NCBI RefSeq assembly: GCF_011745665.1
Contig: NZ_CP050253.1
Span: 1,773,418-1,837,417, forward strand
Source of the DNA: Zophobihabitans entericus
GTDB taxonomy: Bacteria > Pseudomonadota > Gammaproteobacteria > Enterobacterales > Orbaceae
Reading direction: 5' to 3'
DNA length: 64,000 nucleotides
Positions 9,194 to 19,432 of this stretch are shown here, in pieces. Made by a program: the position numbers and the translations under genes. Each line of letters opens with the position of its first letter. Position 1 is the stretch's first letter. The notes under the pieces are model-generated. The model was not told where the DNA came from and did not search any database. It saw only the letters and a program-made list of their open reading frames with translations.

Positions 9194-11026
9194 TTAATTC
9201 ACATCGGCACAGTTTAAACAATAAATGTAGCGGTTTTGTGAATCAGTCAGATTGTTCCACAATTCTGTTTGCTGCTTTAATTGTTTAGATATTGGTAATT
9301 GTGTGTAAATCATTTCTGCTAATGATTTTGGTAGTGAAGCTGAGATATTACCAAATACAGTATTAAACCAGTTCATTTCCGGTTTTAACCAGTTAATTCT
9401 ATATTCATTGATGTGTGCAAGTTCAGCAGCTTTATTGAGTGCATCATCAAAATCACCTAGTTGATCAACCAGATTAAAGCTCTTCGCATCAGTACCAATC
9501 CAGACTTGTCCTTGTGCAACTTTTTCTACCTGATCAAGAGTAAGACCTCTGGCCTTGGCGACAATATTCACAAAAGATTGATAGCCATTTTCAATACTTA
9601 ATTGCATTAATTCATTTTGCAGCGGATTGAGCTCTTTGGTAAATGCCAGATCCGCCAGTGGAGATGTGGATACGCCATCAGTGTGAATCCCGACAGAATC
9701 AAGTGTTTTTTCAAATGTAGGGATAATACCAAAAATACCAATAGAACCTGTTATCGTATTTGGACTGGCAACAATATAATCCGATTCACTGGCTATCCAG
9801 TAACCGCCTGAAGCGGCCATACTGCCCATAGAAACTACAACGGGTGTGCCTGTATCTCTGATAGCCTTAATTTCACTACGAATAGCTTCTGACGCATCTA
9901 CACTACCACCAGGGCTATCGATACGAACCACCACAGCTTTAATATGATCATTATCTCTGATTGATTGTAATTGCCCGGTAATAGTATAACTACCTGCATT
10001 GCTTTCTGTATTACTACCGCCGGTAATTGCTCCGTTCACAAAGACAATGGCAATTTCTGAATTTTGATTTAAAACTTCTTCAGGTGTATTTAACACATAA
10101 TCGTAGAAGCTAAGTCTTGGACTATAACTAAATAAGTTATCCATCTCCTGACCAAATTCAGATGTAGATACAATCTCATCGACAAGATTATTGTTTAAAG
10201 CATATTGAGTGAGATCACCAGAAAGTTGTCTTAGCTTAGATAGCATTACTGTTGGTTCTGGCACCAGTTCATTAGCAAACATTTCACGATTATCTGCGGT
10301 ATCTTCCAGATAACTGTTCCACATTGTTTCTAACCAGCGACGCGTATTTGCTCGTGATTCTTCAGACATATTATCACGCAGGAAAGGTTCAACAGCTGAC
10401 TTATAAGTACCAACACGGAAAACATTTACTTTAACATCAAGGTTATCCAGTAAGGTTTTGTAGTAAAGACTGTTTGCAGAAAAGCCGTAAACATTCACAC
10501 TACCCATAGGTGTTAAATAAATTTTATCAGCAAAACTTGCCAGATAGTATTGAGCCTGATCGTAAGAAGATCCAATTGCATAAACAGCTTTGTCATTAGC
10601 ACGAAACTCCTCCAGATATTTACCAATATATTGTAAAGAGGTGAGGTTAGTTCCGGTAAAATTGTCCAGTTCAAGAATAATGCCTTGAATATTATTATCG
10701 TAAGTGGCTTGGTGAATTTTCTGTGTTAATGTAAATAAGCTATTTTCACGCGTTAAATCGACATTTTCACCAGAAAATTTATTACGTAGTTTATAAAATT
10801 CATCATCATATATCGGGCTATCAACAATTGAGCCCTGAATATTTAAAACTAAGACACCTTCTTGTGGAATAAAAGAGGAATTCTCTTGTTCTGTAATTAA
10901 TCCCCATAAGCCAATAAAAAGCAGGATAAAGATTAAAAAGAAGATATTCATAATAATTTCGCGAATTAGATTGAGAGCTTTCCACGCGAATTTAAAAATT
11001 TTACCAATGACTTTCCAAAAACTCAT
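9194..11026 (-). CDS. sppA: Signal peptide peptidase SppA (protease IV), 67K type
   Basis: Inner-membrane serine protease that degrades cleaved signal peptides in the periplasm. From the ATG at 11026 the protein is 610 residues (E. coli 618) and begins MSFWKVIGKIFKFAWKALN, which aligns with the E. coli N-terminus; a longer frame to 11065 is possible but adds 13 atypical residues. There is one N-terminal membrane anchor (IFFLIFILLFIGLWGL), then two tandem peptidase S49 domains. The catalytic Lys is in VGTYKSAVEPFLRD and the Ser in SMGSMAASGGYWIAS. The C-terminus ends with two cysteines (YCLNCADVN). Confidence 0.93.
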   Translation of the reverse strand: MSFWKVIGKIFKFAWKALNLIREIIMNIFFLIFILLFIGLWGLITEQENSSFIPQEGVLVLNIQGSIVDSPIYDDEFYKLRNKFSGENVDLTRENSLFTLTQKIHQATYDNNIQGIILELDNFTGTNLTSLQYIGKYLEEFRANDKAVYAIGSSYDQAQYYLASFADKIYLTPMGSVNVYGFSANSLYYKTLLDNLDVKVNVFRVGTYKSAVEPFLRDNMSEESRANTRRWLETMWNSYLEDTADNREMFANELVPEPTVMLSKLRQLSGDLTQYALNNNLVDEIVSTSEFGQEMDNLFSYSPRLSFYDYVLNTPEEVLNQNSEIAIVFVNGAITGGSNTESNAGSYTITGQLQSIRDNDHIKAVVVRIDSPGGSVDASEAIRSEIKAIRDTGTPVVVSMGSMAASGGYWIASESDYIVASPNTITGSIGIFGIIPTFEKTLDSVGIHTDGVSTSPLADLAFTKELNPLQNELMQLSIENGYQSFVNIVAKARGLTLDQVEKVAQGQVWIGTDAKSFNLVDQLGDFDDALNKAAELAHINEYRINWLKPEMNWFNTVFGNISASLPKSLAEMIYTQLPISKQLKQQTELWNNLTDSQNRYIYCLNCADVN

Positions 11027-11136
11027 AATATCTGGCTGACCTTTTTTATTGAGATGATTCATCATACATGAAAATGATGAAAAGAGTAGGTTTGTTATCT
11101 ATCTACAGTTATACAACAGCACAGAACGATAGAATG

Positions 11137-11955
11137 TTACTTTTTATAGGCTCGTTTTTTGAAATATTGCTTATCTTCCCAGCGTAAACAAGTAAGCTTT
11201 CCGCCCCAGCAGCAACCGGTATCAAGTGCATAGATGCCTTCCGGAGTATATTTGCCATTTAAAGAAGCCCAGTGGCCAAAAGCGATACTGTACTTTGGAT
11301 AGTAATCACTATTTTCCAGTAACATAAACCAGGGTTTTAATTTACCCGGAGCCTCTGGTGGGGATTCTTTATAATACATATCTAAGCGGCCATCTAAATT
11401 GCAGTAGCGCATACGAGTAAAAGCGTTGGCAATATAGCGCAAACGCTCTACGCCTTGTAATTCAGAAGTCCAGAAGTCAGGCAGATCGCCATACATCGCA
11501 TCCAGAAAGAAAGGGTAACTATCGCTGGATAAGATAGCTTCTAAATCTTTGGCACATTTCTTAGCTGTCTCAAGATCCCATTGTGGACTCAGACCGGCAT
11601 GTGCCATGATAAGTTTTAATTCTTCATCGATTTGTAGTACGGGCTGACGACGTAACCAGTTAATTAGCTCGTCACAATCAGGAGCAGTGAGTACCGGAGT
11701 AAGATGATCTTTCGATTTATTTTTACTGATTCCGGCATAGATAGCCAGCAGGTTTAGGTCATGATTGCCTAGTGTCATTCTTGCTTTAGAACCAAGGGAT
11801 TTTACAAAACGTAATACTTCCAGTGATTTTTCACCTCTGGCAACTAAGTCACCGGTAAACCAGATGATATCACTATCACTATATTCTGCTTTTTCCAGTA
11901 CACGCATCAGCTCATCATAACAACCGTGAACATCACCAATGAGTAAATTTGCCAT
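11137..11955 (-). CDS. apaH: Bis(5'-nucleosyl)-tetraphosphatase, symmetrical, ApaH
   Basis: Metallophosphatase that splits Ap4A into two ADP and removes Np4 caps from RNA. It has 272 residues (E. coli 280). The calcineurin-type metal motifs are intact: [10 protein letters not shown] (about residues 7-16), [10 protein letters not shown], and [10 protein letters not shown]. It starts 17 bases after rsmA in the same direction. In E. coli apaG lies between rsmA and apaH; it is missing here, and so is folA downstream. Confidence 0.95.
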   Translation of the reverse strand: MANLLIGDVHGCYDELMRVLEKAEYSDSDIIWFTGDLVARGEKSLEVLRFVKSLGSKARMTLGNHDLNLLAIYAGISKNKSKDHLTPVLTAPDCDELINWLRRQPVLQIDEELKLIMAHAGLSPQWDLETAKKCAKDLEAILSSDSYPFFLDAMYGDLPDFWTSELQGVERLRYIANAFTRMRYCNLDGRLDMYYKESPPEAPGKLKPWFMLLENSDYYPKYSIAFGHWASLNGKYTPEGIYALDTGCCWGGKLTCLRWEDKQYFKKRAYKK

Positions 11956-11972
11956 GATAAGTGCTCCGGGAA

Positions 11973-12776
11973 CTAAGCAGGTATATAAGCGTTAGCGAGT
12001 GCACAATATTGTGCAACGGACAGGTTTTCTGCTCGCAGATTGGCATCGATATTTAAACTATCAAATTGCTCTGCAGTAAAGAGCTGACCTAAACTGTTAC
12101 GAATGGTTTTACGGCGCTGGTTAAATGCCTGAGTGGTAATATGGCCAAGTACTTTAATGTCTTTAACCGGATTAGGAATCATCGCATGCGGCGCTAAACG
12201 TACAACTGCTGAATCAACTTTTGGTGCCGGCTTAAATGCAGTTGGTGGTACTTCTAGGACTGGAATGATTTGGCAATAATATTGCGCCATGACACTGAGT
12301 CGTCCGTAGGCTTTGCTATTTGGTGCTGCAACTAAACGATTAACCACTTCTTTTTGCAACATAAAATGCATATCTGCAATCGCATCATAATAGCTGAATA
12401 GATGAAACATCAAAGGTGTAGAAATATTGTAAGGAAGGTTACCAAATATACGTAAAGGCTGACCTGCCTGTTTAGCGAGTTCATCAAAATTAATGGTCAT
12501 AGCGTCTTGTTGAATGATTGTCAGCTTATCGCCTAGTTTTGGATGGGTCGCCAGACGTGCTGCTAAATCACGGTCAATTTCAATTACAGTTAAATGATCG
12601 ACCTGACGAGCAACGGGTAAGGTTAGTGCGGCCAGACCCGGGCCAATTTCAACCAGAGCTTGGCCGTTTTTAGGCTGAATAGCAGCCACAATACTTTCAA
12701 TAATATAGTCATCATGTAAAAAGTTTTGACCAAAACGTTTTCTGGCAAAATGCCCCTGATGTACACGATTATTCAT
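11973..12776 (-). CDS. rsmA: 16S rRNA dimethyladenosine transferase RsmA (KsgA)
   Basis: SAM-dependent dimethylation of A1518 and A1519 in 16S rRNA, a late checkpoint of small subunit assembly. I start it at the ATG at 12776, giving [19 protein letters not shown] as in E. coli (267 residues); a TTG four codons upstream lies in the same frame but is unlikely. SAM-binding motif [15 protein letters not shown] and catalytic motif [13 protein letters not shown] are present. The start codon overlaps the end of surA by 8 bases, so the two are translationally coupled; pdxA, which normally separates them, is absent. Confidence 0.95.
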   Translation of the reverse strand: MNNRVHQGHFARKRFGQNFLHDDYIIESIVAAIQPKNGQALVEIGPGLAALTLPVARQVDHLTVIEIDRDLAARLATHPKLGDKLTIIQQDAMTINFDELAKQAGQPLRIFGNLPYNISTPLMFHLFSYYDAIADMHFMLQKEVVNRLVAAPNSKAYGRLSVMAQYYCQIIPVLEVPPTAFKPAPKVDSAVVRLAPHAMIPNPVKDIKVLGHITTQAFNQRRKTIRNSLGQLFTAEQFDSLNIDANLRAENLSVAQYCALANAYIPA

Positions 12777-14067
12777 TGTCTTCGCCAATAATTTTTACAT
12801 AAGCATCAGCACGTAATTCCTGAATCCAGATTTGTAACTCTTCACTGAACTTACGATTAAAGATTAAGCGATAAGCCTTTTCCTTCTGAGCTAAATCGGT
12901 GCGATCTTCTTTACGTGTATCCAGTAACTGGATTAAGTGCCAGCCAAAAGCAGATTTAATCGGTTGGCTGATTTCACCTTTTTTCAGTTTAAGCAGGGCA
13001 TTTCTAAAGGCTTCATCGTAGCGCTCAGGCATATTCCAGCCAAGTTCACCACCTTTTTCAGCTGAACCTGGATCTTCAGAAAAGGCTTTCGCTAACTCTT
13101 CAAAGGTTGCCTGATTATTCACAATTTGTTGACGCATATCAGCAAGCTGATTTTTTGCCTGATCATCAGTGACCAGCACATTGGTTTTGATCAGAATATG
13201 ACGAGCATTAACTTCAAGCACAGTGATTGGTTGCTGGGTTTCACCACGTGTGTTATCCACTTTTAAAATATGGAAACCAACACCAGAACGGATAGGACCA
13301 ATAATATCGCCTTTTTGTGCCTGAATAACTTTACCTTCAAACAGCGTTGGTAATTCGCTCACTTTTTGCCAGCCTAAGCTACCACCTGACAATGCCGCCT
13401 CATCATTTGAGTAAGTTGCAGCTAAGCGGGCAAAGTTACCACCATTACGAAGCTGTGAAATAATATTTTGGGCTTTTTCTGTTGCTGCTGTAACTTGTGC
13501 TTTACTTGGATTTTCAGGTAAGGCGAGCAAAATATGACTGATATTGACTTCTATATTATTAGCCGGTTGTTTAGCCAGAGTACTTGCTAAAGAATCGACT
13601 TCTTGTGGCGTAATTGAAATACGACGACGAACTTCTGTCATACGCGTTTCATCAATTAACATATCAGTACGAATACGTTCACGATAGCTGTTATAACTGA
13701 TACCGGAACTGGATAGGTGACCACGTAGTTCATCAACAGTTAAGTTATTTTCTTTAGCAATTTGTTGAATAGTCCGAGTGACATCAGCATCAGAAACGGT
13801 AATTTTTAAACGCGCAGCTTGCTGTAAAATTAAATTATCGACAATTAAACGCTCAATAACCTGATGTCTGAGTGCTGCATCATCAGGAAGATTTTGTGGC
13901 GGTGTTGACGCTTTAATATCGTTAAACATCTGCTTAACTTTACTTTCTAAAACGACATTGTTATTTACTACTGCTGCAACCTGATCGACAACTCTTGGAG
14001 CAGCAAAAGCGATACTGGTTGCACATAAACCTAAAATTAAACCGATAGTACGTAGTTTATTTGTCAT
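12769..14067 (-). CDS. surA: Periplasmic chaperone/peptidyl-prolyl isomerase SurA
   Basis: Periplasmic chaperone that carries unfolded outer-membrane proteins to the BAM complex. I start at the ATG at 14067 ([20 protein letters not shown], 432 residues; E. coli 428), since the upstream ATG at 14088 lacks a ribosome site. A signal peptide ends at AFA before [20 protein letters not shown]. Then come the N-terminal chaperone domain, two parvulin domains ([17 protein letters not shown] and [17 protein letters not shown]) and a C-terminal helix. It lies between lptD, one of its main clients, and rsmA. Confidence 0.95.
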   Translation of the reverse strand: MTNKLRTIGLILGLCATSIAFAAPRVVDQVAAVVNNNVVLESKVKQMFNDIKASTPPQNLPDDAALRHQVIERLIVDNLILQQAARLKITVSDADVTRTIQQIAKENNLTVDELRGHLSSSGISYNSYRERIRTDMLIDETRMTEVRRRISITPQEVDSLASTLAKQPANNIEVNISHILLALPENPSKAQVTAATEKAQNIISQLRNGGNFARLAATYSNDEAALSGGSLGWQKVSELPTLFEGKVIQAQKGDIIGPIRSGVGFHILKVDNTRGETQQPITVLEVNARHILIKTNVLVTDDQAKNQLADMRQQIVNNQATFEELAKAFSEDPGSAEKGGELGWNMPERYDEAFRNALLKLKKGEISQPIKSAFGWHLIQLLDTRKEDRTDLAQKEKAYRLIFNRKFSEELQIWIQELRADAYVKIIGEDNE

Positions 14068-14184
14068 GATGTTCTTTTTAAGCGTCATAATTTTCAGTTA
14101 TTATCATAAATGGTCAATAGTTACTTAGACCTGTATTTAGTTTATTAGTTCCGTTAACAGCTAAATACAGATTCCTATATATTC

Positions 14185-16551
14185 TTAGTTCTCTTCAAAT
14201 GCAGATTGGTACGGAAGAAGTCCAAAATCTAACATTTTAGCCGTAGTGTTACGGTTAGTGCTAAGTCCTCTTAACTCAAAGTTAAACGAGAGTTTATTAT
14301 CATATTGGCTGGTTTGAGTACTAGCATTCCAGTCGGTAATTTTACGTCCATATTGAACAGAGAAGCCCCAGCAACAGGAATTATACTGGAAACCAATAAA
14401 GCTATCAGAAGATTGTTCAAGTTTGGTGTCATAGTAGTAAGAGCCTACTACAGATAATGTATCTGTAAGTGGCCAGCTAGCCATCAAACCAACTTGTGAA
14501 ATATCTTGTTTATATGGCGAGTTAGTAATCAGGCCGATGGCATCGATATAGTTTTTATTGGCATAACGATAACTCAGTTGTGCCAGTTTATTTTGTGAGG
14601 CACGATATTCAATAACACCGTTGGCCAAAGCAACTTCATCAATACGTGTATCGTATTGCAGACCACCACGCATAATCAGGTTATCATTTACGCGCCAGAA
14701 GCCATCTGTAGCCCAGGTTAAACTACCAGTATCTTCATTCTGATCGAGAGGAGAACTGAGATCACCAGTACGTGATTTATTAAAGTAATAAACCTGTCCG
14801 AGAGAGAAGTTAAAGCGTTCAACTAAATTATTATCATAAAAACGTGTAGTCAAACCTGTAGAAAGTTGGTTGGCAGACGCAATGCGATCCAGACCACTAT
14901 AAAGATGATCCCTGAATAGACCTGCATAATCAGATTGCAGTAATGATGAATCCGTATTCTGAATTCTTGACTGATTACGATAAGGAATATATTGATATTT
15001 AATACGTGGTTCGAGTGTTTGTGTATAACCATCAAGGAATGGAATGTTATCTCGTTCAAAAATAATACGTCCATCCAGATTTAGGTGAGGCATAACGCGG
15101 TTAACATCCTTTTGCAGCACAGAATAGTTATTACCCGGAACATCCTGATAATAGTGTGTTGCCAACAAAGTAGCATCAGCATTAAACATAGACCATTGGT
15201 TAGAGACATTATAGCTTACTGTTGGTGCAATATGTAAACGTGTAATCTCCGGGTTTCTGACACCAGGGCTGGTAAAACGTACTGCCTGAGCATAAGTGTT
15301 AAATTTAACCGAATCAAAAGGGTTACTGTAATAACGAATATCTAATTGTGGCACAGTACGGTACATATTATCTTTTAAGGTTGAACGAAATACCTGGAAA
15401 GATTTTGAACTCAACGCAACGTCCCAGTTATTATTAGCATAACCAAGCAAATAACGCTGAGTAATATAACCATCTGTCATCGAACCATAATTAGAACTTA
15501 AATCGGTGAAGTAACGTACATCACTTACACGAGTCATATCCGTTTCAATACGCCAGTTTTGGTCAATGAGTCCTTTATGTTCCCAGTGGAATAACCAACG
15601 CTCTTTATTATCACCAGTATCGATTTCAGGATCGCGACGGTCTTTATTATATAAAGAGTCATGATGTAACCAATCCAGCGCAAATACACCTTGCCCAAGG
15701 CTTGTTAAATAACGTGCTTCAGTTTGTAATTGCACACCACGACGCTGAATAAGACGTGGTGTAAAAGTAGCATCTAAATTAGGGGCGATATTCCAATAGA
15801 ATGGTGTGGCGATGTTAACACCATCAATACTATCGTAGTTAAATGACGGTATGAGTAGGCCTGAACGGCGCCGGTCACCAACCGGGAATTGTAAATATGG
15901 TGAATACAACACAGGAACCGGACCGATTTTAAATACCGCATTCCAGATTTCAACTAATTCTTCTTCATTATCATGAATAACTGTACTGCCTTGAATATTC
16001 CAGCTGTTATCATCGACTGGGCAAGAAGTGAAACTTCCGTCTTTTAACGTAATATAGCGATTACTTTCTAGCTGAAGCTGGCTTGCCTGACCACGACCCA
16101 GTCGGCCGACTAAATGATATTGACTGTTTTTGATTTCAATATCATTAGTATCTAAGTTCATTGAGGCTTGTTCACCTTGTAAAGTAACAACATTATCAAG
16201 GTAGTTGATATCACCTGAAATGGTCACGACACGTGACTGGTCTTCTTTGGTTTCAATCGTGACTTTGTCAGCTTCTACTGACCGATTACCCTGAGTAATG
16301 ACAACGTTTCCTTCATAGACAGCTGTGTTGGGTGCACTGGCTGTAAATGTATCGGTTTCAACTTCAACGGGCAGAGTTTTAATGTCACCTTCAACCAGTG
16401 GTTTAGTATAGACTGGCACGTTAGCCAGACATTGTTGGTCTAAGCAAGAAATTTCAGGACGATTTTCTTCGGTGTTATTAGCGAGACTATAGGCACTATA
16501 AAGCGTTGCCCATACAGCGACTGCGACCAATGAAGGGACATATTTTTTCAT
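14185..16551 (-). CDS. lptD: LPS-assembly outer-membrane protein LptD
   Basis: Beta-barrel that inserts lipopolysaccharide into the outer leaflet, together with LptE. It has 788 residues (E. coli 784). A signal peptide (MKKYVPSLVAVAVWATLYSA) ends near SLA. The periplasmic OstA jellyroll spans roughly residues 55-200 and the barrel follows. The four cysteines for the essential disulfides are visible: two near the N-terminus in SCLDQQCLANV, one in TSCPVDDNSWN, and the paired CC in NSCCWGFSVQYGRK. It is upstream of surA, as in E. coli. Confidence 0.96.
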   Translation of the reverse strand: MKKYVPSLVAVAVWATLYSAYSLANNTEENRPEISCLDQQCLANVPVYTKPLVEGDIKTLPVEVETDTFTASAPNTAVYEGNVVITQGNRSVEADKVTIETKEDQSRVVTISGDINYLDNVVTLQGEQASMNLDTNDIEIKNSQYHLVGRLGRGQASQLQLESNRYITLKDGSFTSCPVDDNSWNIQGSTVIHDNEEELVEIWNAVFKIGPVPVLYSPYLQFPVGDRRRSGLLIPSFNYDSIDGVNIATPFYWNIAPNLDATFTPRLIQRRGVQLQTEARYLTSLGQGVFALDWLHHDSLYNKDRRDPEIDTGDNKERWLFHWEHKGLIDQNWRIETDMTRVSDVRYFTDLSSNYGSMTDGYITQRYLLGYANNNWDVALSSKSFQVFRSTLKDNMYRTVPQLDIRYYSNPFDSVKFNTYAQAVRFTSPGVRNPEITRLHIAPTVSYNVSNQWSMFNADATLLATHYYQDVPGNNYSVLQKDVNRVMPHLNLDGRIIFERDNIPFLDGYTQTLEPRIKYQYIPYRNQSRIQNTDSSLLQSDYAGLFRDHLYSGLDRIASANQLSTGLTTRFYDNNLVERFNFSLGQVYYFNKSRTGDLSSPLDQNEDTGSLTWATDGFWRVNDNLIMRGGLQYDTRIDEVALANGVIEYRASQNKLAQLSYRYANKNYIDAIGLITNSPYKQDISQVGLMASWPLTDTLSVVGSYYYDTKLEQSSDSFIGFQYNSCCWGFSVQYGRKITDWNASTQTSQYDNKLSFNFELRGLSTNRNTTAKMLDFGLLPYQSAFEEN

Positions 16552-16594
16552 ATGTAACGTATCTATACCAAGGCATCAAATAAAAAGATGCAGT

Positions 16595-16623
16595 ATTATA
16601 ACGTCTATTCATTATTAGCAAAA
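16595..16623 (-). promoter_or_regulatory. Candidate lptD promoter
   Basis: On the minus strand TATAAT (16600-16595) is preceded by TTTTGC (16623-16618) at 17 bp. The -10 is perfect and the -35 poor. I saw no convincing sigmaE promoter, which controls lptD in E. coli. Confidence 0.35.
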
Positions 16624-16695
16624 GGAATAATCAATAAAGTCACATTATCTATTCAATTGTTGAACAGATAATGTTAACTGAATGGAGATAAAGCG

Positions 16696-18135
16696 TTACT
16701 GCTTAGCTTTATCCTTAGTTGGTTTATGAGATTTACGTGGACTATGTTTACGACGCGTTGGCTCTTTATCCAGCATTTTAACCATCGCTTCTTGCTCGTC
16801 ATGATCAGCGTGCTGGAATTCATCCCACCATTTGGCTAAAGTCAATAGTTCACCTTTCTCAATAGAAGAGCGAAGTTCTAACAAATCATAAGCCGCACGG
16901 AATTTAGGATGTTCAAGTAACACATAAGCTCGTTTGCCAAAACGTTTGGTCATACGAGCTTGCAGGCGCCAGATATCATTCATGATAATTGTTAAACGGC
17001 GTGGTATAGCGATGGTTTTACTTTGTTCATGTAACAAGTCATTAACCGCCATAGAGAACGCCTCATGATAAGGCAGGCCACTTTCCATCACCAGTTTCTG
17101 GGTCAGCTCTGTTAATGGATACCATAAGAACACAGCAAATAGAAATGCCGGATTTACGCGCTGATCATTTTTGATACGGTAATCTGTATTCTTGAGGACT
17201 TGTTCGAGGATCTGTTCCATATAGTTATCAGGCATTGCTTTATGCGTTGTCGTTTTTGGTGTAAACAGACGACTGATAACCGGGAAGAGTTGATCAAACA
17301 GATGATACTCACGAAGTAATTGATAAGTACTATAGCCATAACCGGATTGCAGTAATTTTAATGATTCATCAAAAATACGTGGTGCCGGAATATTTTGTAA
17401 TAACGGCGCTAAGCGAACGATCGGCTTGGCCGTTTCTGGTGCTAAAGTCATATTTAATTTAGCAGCGAATCTGACTGCTCTAAGCATTCGCACAGGATCT
17501 TCGCGGTAGCGAGTTTCCGGCTCTCCAATTAAACGTATAACACCCTGACGCAAATCCTGTAAACCACCACAATAATCGCGAACAGTGAAATCTTTACTAC
17601 AATAATAAAGGCTGTTAATGGTGAAGTCGCGTCTTACAGCATCTTGCTCTATAGTGCCATATACGTTGTCTCTGAGTAACATACCAGTATTTGACTGACG
17701 TGATTCATGAGAGTCATTACTGGCATCTTCATGATCGCCACGAAATGTTGCAACTTCAATAATTTCTTTACCAAACATAATGTGTGCAAGTCTAAAGCGA
17801 CGTCCGACCAGACGGCAGTTACGGAATACTTTTTGAACCTGCTCCGGTGTAGCATTTGTGGTGACATCAAAGTCTTTTGGTGTTTGTCCCAGCAGTAAAT
17901 CACGGACGCAACCACCTACAAGGTAAGCTTCGTAACCTTGTTTGTTAAGACGATTAAGCACTTTTAACGCATTTTCACTAATTAATTGACGTGAAATATT
18001 ATGCTGTTCCCGGGGAACAATAACCACATTCCCTAAAGGTTGTTCTTGCTCTGAATGTTGAACTTCGACAGGTAATTCAGTAGGTACTTCAGATTGAAAC
18101 AATTTGCGGTAAAAGCGCGAAACTTTTCTGAAAAT
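16696..18135 (-). CDS. pcnB: Poly(A) polymerase I PcnB, probable AUU start
   Basis: Adds 3' poly(A) tails to RNA and so promotes decay; nucleotidyltransferase superfamily. The nucleotidyltransferase core is clear: [40 protein letters not shown] and [12 protein letters not shown] basic tail ([19 protein letters not shown]) follows. No ATG, GTG or TTG gives the expected N-terminus. ATT at 18135, preceded by AGGGG with 6 bases between, reads [16 protein letters not shown], which aligns with the E. coli PcnB start FTRVANFCRKVLSREE. E. coli pcnB is itself known to start at AUU. The protein is then 479 residues; an in-frame TAG precedes the AGGGG. Confidence 0.92.
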   Translation of the reverse strand: MFRKVSRFYRKLFQSEVPTELPVEVQHSEQEQPLGNVVIVPREQHNISRQLISENALKVLNRLNKQGYEAYLVGGCVRDLLLGQTPKDFDVTTNATPEQVQKVFRNCRLVGRRFRLAHIMFGKEIIEVATFRGDHEDASNDSHESRQSNTGMLLRDNVYGTIEQDAVRRDFTINSLYYCSKDFTVRDYCGGLQDLRQGVIRLIGEPETRYREDPVRMLRAVRFAAKLNMTLAPETAKPIVRLAPLLQNIPAPRIFDESLKLLQSGYGYSTYQLLREYHLFDQLFPVISRLFTPKTTTHKAMPDNYMEQILEQVLKNTDYRIKNDQRVNPAFLFAVFLWYPLTELTQKLVMESGLPYHEAFSMAVNDLLHEQSKTIAIPRRLTIIMNDIWRLQARMTKRFGKRAYVLLEHPKFRAAYDLLELRSSIEKGELLTLAKWWDEFQHADHDEQEAMVKMLDKEPTRRKHSPRKSHKPTKDKAKQ

Positions 18136-18141
18136 AGTACA

Positions 18142-18146
18142 CCCCT
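18142..18146 (-). promoter_or_regulatory. Ribosome-binding site deciding the AUU start of pcnB
   Basis: AGGGG on the minus strand (18146-18142) lies 6 bases before ATT at 18135. There is no comparable site before the TTG at 18102, which is the first conventional start codon in this frame. Confidence 0.7.
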
Positions 18147-18310
18147 AAAATGGTAAAAAATTGATCGGCAGCAATTATATGCCTAACTCCTTTAATAATC
18201 AAACGACGAGCATTATAAAAATAAATTATGAAGAGTTTGTTGCGAGTTATGAATTACAATGATAAAACTATGTGGTTCAACATTCATTTCTCATCTATTG
18301 GTAAATCATT

Positions 18311-19399
18311 ATGAATAAAGTGTACAATTTCAGTGCTGGCCCAGCTATTCTTCCGCACGAAGTGCTAAAACAGGCACAACATGAGTTACTTAACTGGCAA
18401 GATACCGGCGCATCGGTTATGGAACTTAGTCATCGCGGAAAAGAGTTTGATGCCTGTGCGATTGAAGCTACGCAAGATTTACGTGACTTATTAGCTGTTC
18501 CGGCTAATTATAAAATTTTATTTTGTCAGGGCGGTGCCAGAGGGCAATTTGCCGCTGTGCCAATGAATTTACTGGGGAATAAAACAACAGCTGACTATAT
18601 TAATAGTGGCTATTGGAGCCAGTGTGCTGCAGAAGAGGCACAAAAATATTGTACGGTAAATGAACTACATATTCGTACTGAACATGATGGTAAAGTCGGT
18701 CTTAAACCCATGTCTGAGTGGAATTTAAATAAAGAGGCTGCTTTTATACATTATTGTCCAAATGAGACGATTGATGGTGTAGCGATTTTTAACGATCCCA
18801 CTTTTGCTAAAGATAAAGTGGTAGTGGCTGATTTATCTTCTTCTATTTTATCTCAGCCAATTGATGTGAGCCGTTATGGTGTGATTTATGCCGGAGCACA
18901 AAAAAATATTGGCCCGTCAGGGCTCACGATTGTTATTGTGCGTGAAGATTTACTGGGTAAAGCAAGTCGTATCACACCATCTATTTTTGATTATCAAATT
19001 ATGGCTAAGTATGATTCTATGTTCAATACGCCGCCAACATTTGCCTGGTATATGTCAGGATTGGTGTTTAAATGGTTAAAACAGCTGGGCGGTGTTGAGA
19101 AGATGCATGAGTTGAATCAGGCTAAAGCTCAGTTACTATATAAAGCTATCGATCAGTCTGATTTTTATCGTAATAATATTTCGGTTGCTAATCGTTCAAT
19201 CATGAATGTTTCTTTCATGTCTCCGGGCGAAGAGCTGGACAAGCGTTTTGTTGAACTGGCAAAACAGGAAAATATTATTGGTATTAAAGGTCACCGAATT
19301 GCAGGTGGGATGAGAGCATCGATTTATAATGCGATGGATCTTGACGGGGTTAAAGCACTCATCGCCTTTATGCAGGAATTTGAGCGTACTCACGGTTAA
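18311..19399 (+). CDS. serC: Phosphoserine aminotransferase SerC
   Basis: PLP enzyme that makes 3-phosphoserine in serine synthesis and also acts in pyridoxal phosphate synthesis. It has 362 residues, as in E. coli. It begins [20 protein letters not shown]. The PLP lysine is in [19 protein letters not shown] (about residue 197); the C-terminal [19 protein letters not shown] is diagnostic. It is followed 33 bases later by hisC rather than by aroA, the usual enterobacterial partner. Confidence 0.96.
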   Translation: MNKVYNFSAGPAILPHEVLKQAQHELLNWQDTGASVMELSHRGKEFDACAIEATQDLRDLLAVPANYKILFCQGGARGQFAAVPMNLLGNKTTADYINSGYWSQCAAEEAQKYCTVNELHIRTEHDGKVGLKPMSEWNLNKEAAFIHYCPNETIDGVAIFNDPTFAKDKVVVADLSSSILSQPIDVSRYGVIYAGAQKNIGPSGLTIVIVREDLLGKASRITPSIFDYQIMAKYDSMFNTPPTFAWYMSGLVFKWLKQLGGVEKMHELNQAKAQLLYKAIDQSDFYRNNISVANRSIMNVSFMSPGEELDKRFVELAKQENIIGIKGHRIAGGMRASIYNAMDLDGVKALIAFMQEFERTHG

Positions 19400-19432
19400 A
19401 CAAATTAAAATAGAAAATAAAAAGGAACAGTT

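Noticed and set aside
18160-18175. ATTGATCGGCAGCAATTAT near pcnB as a fourth copy of the surface promoter element
   Set aside because: It shares only the first nine bases and lacks AAACGAT, the T-run, the left element and a suitably placed -10.
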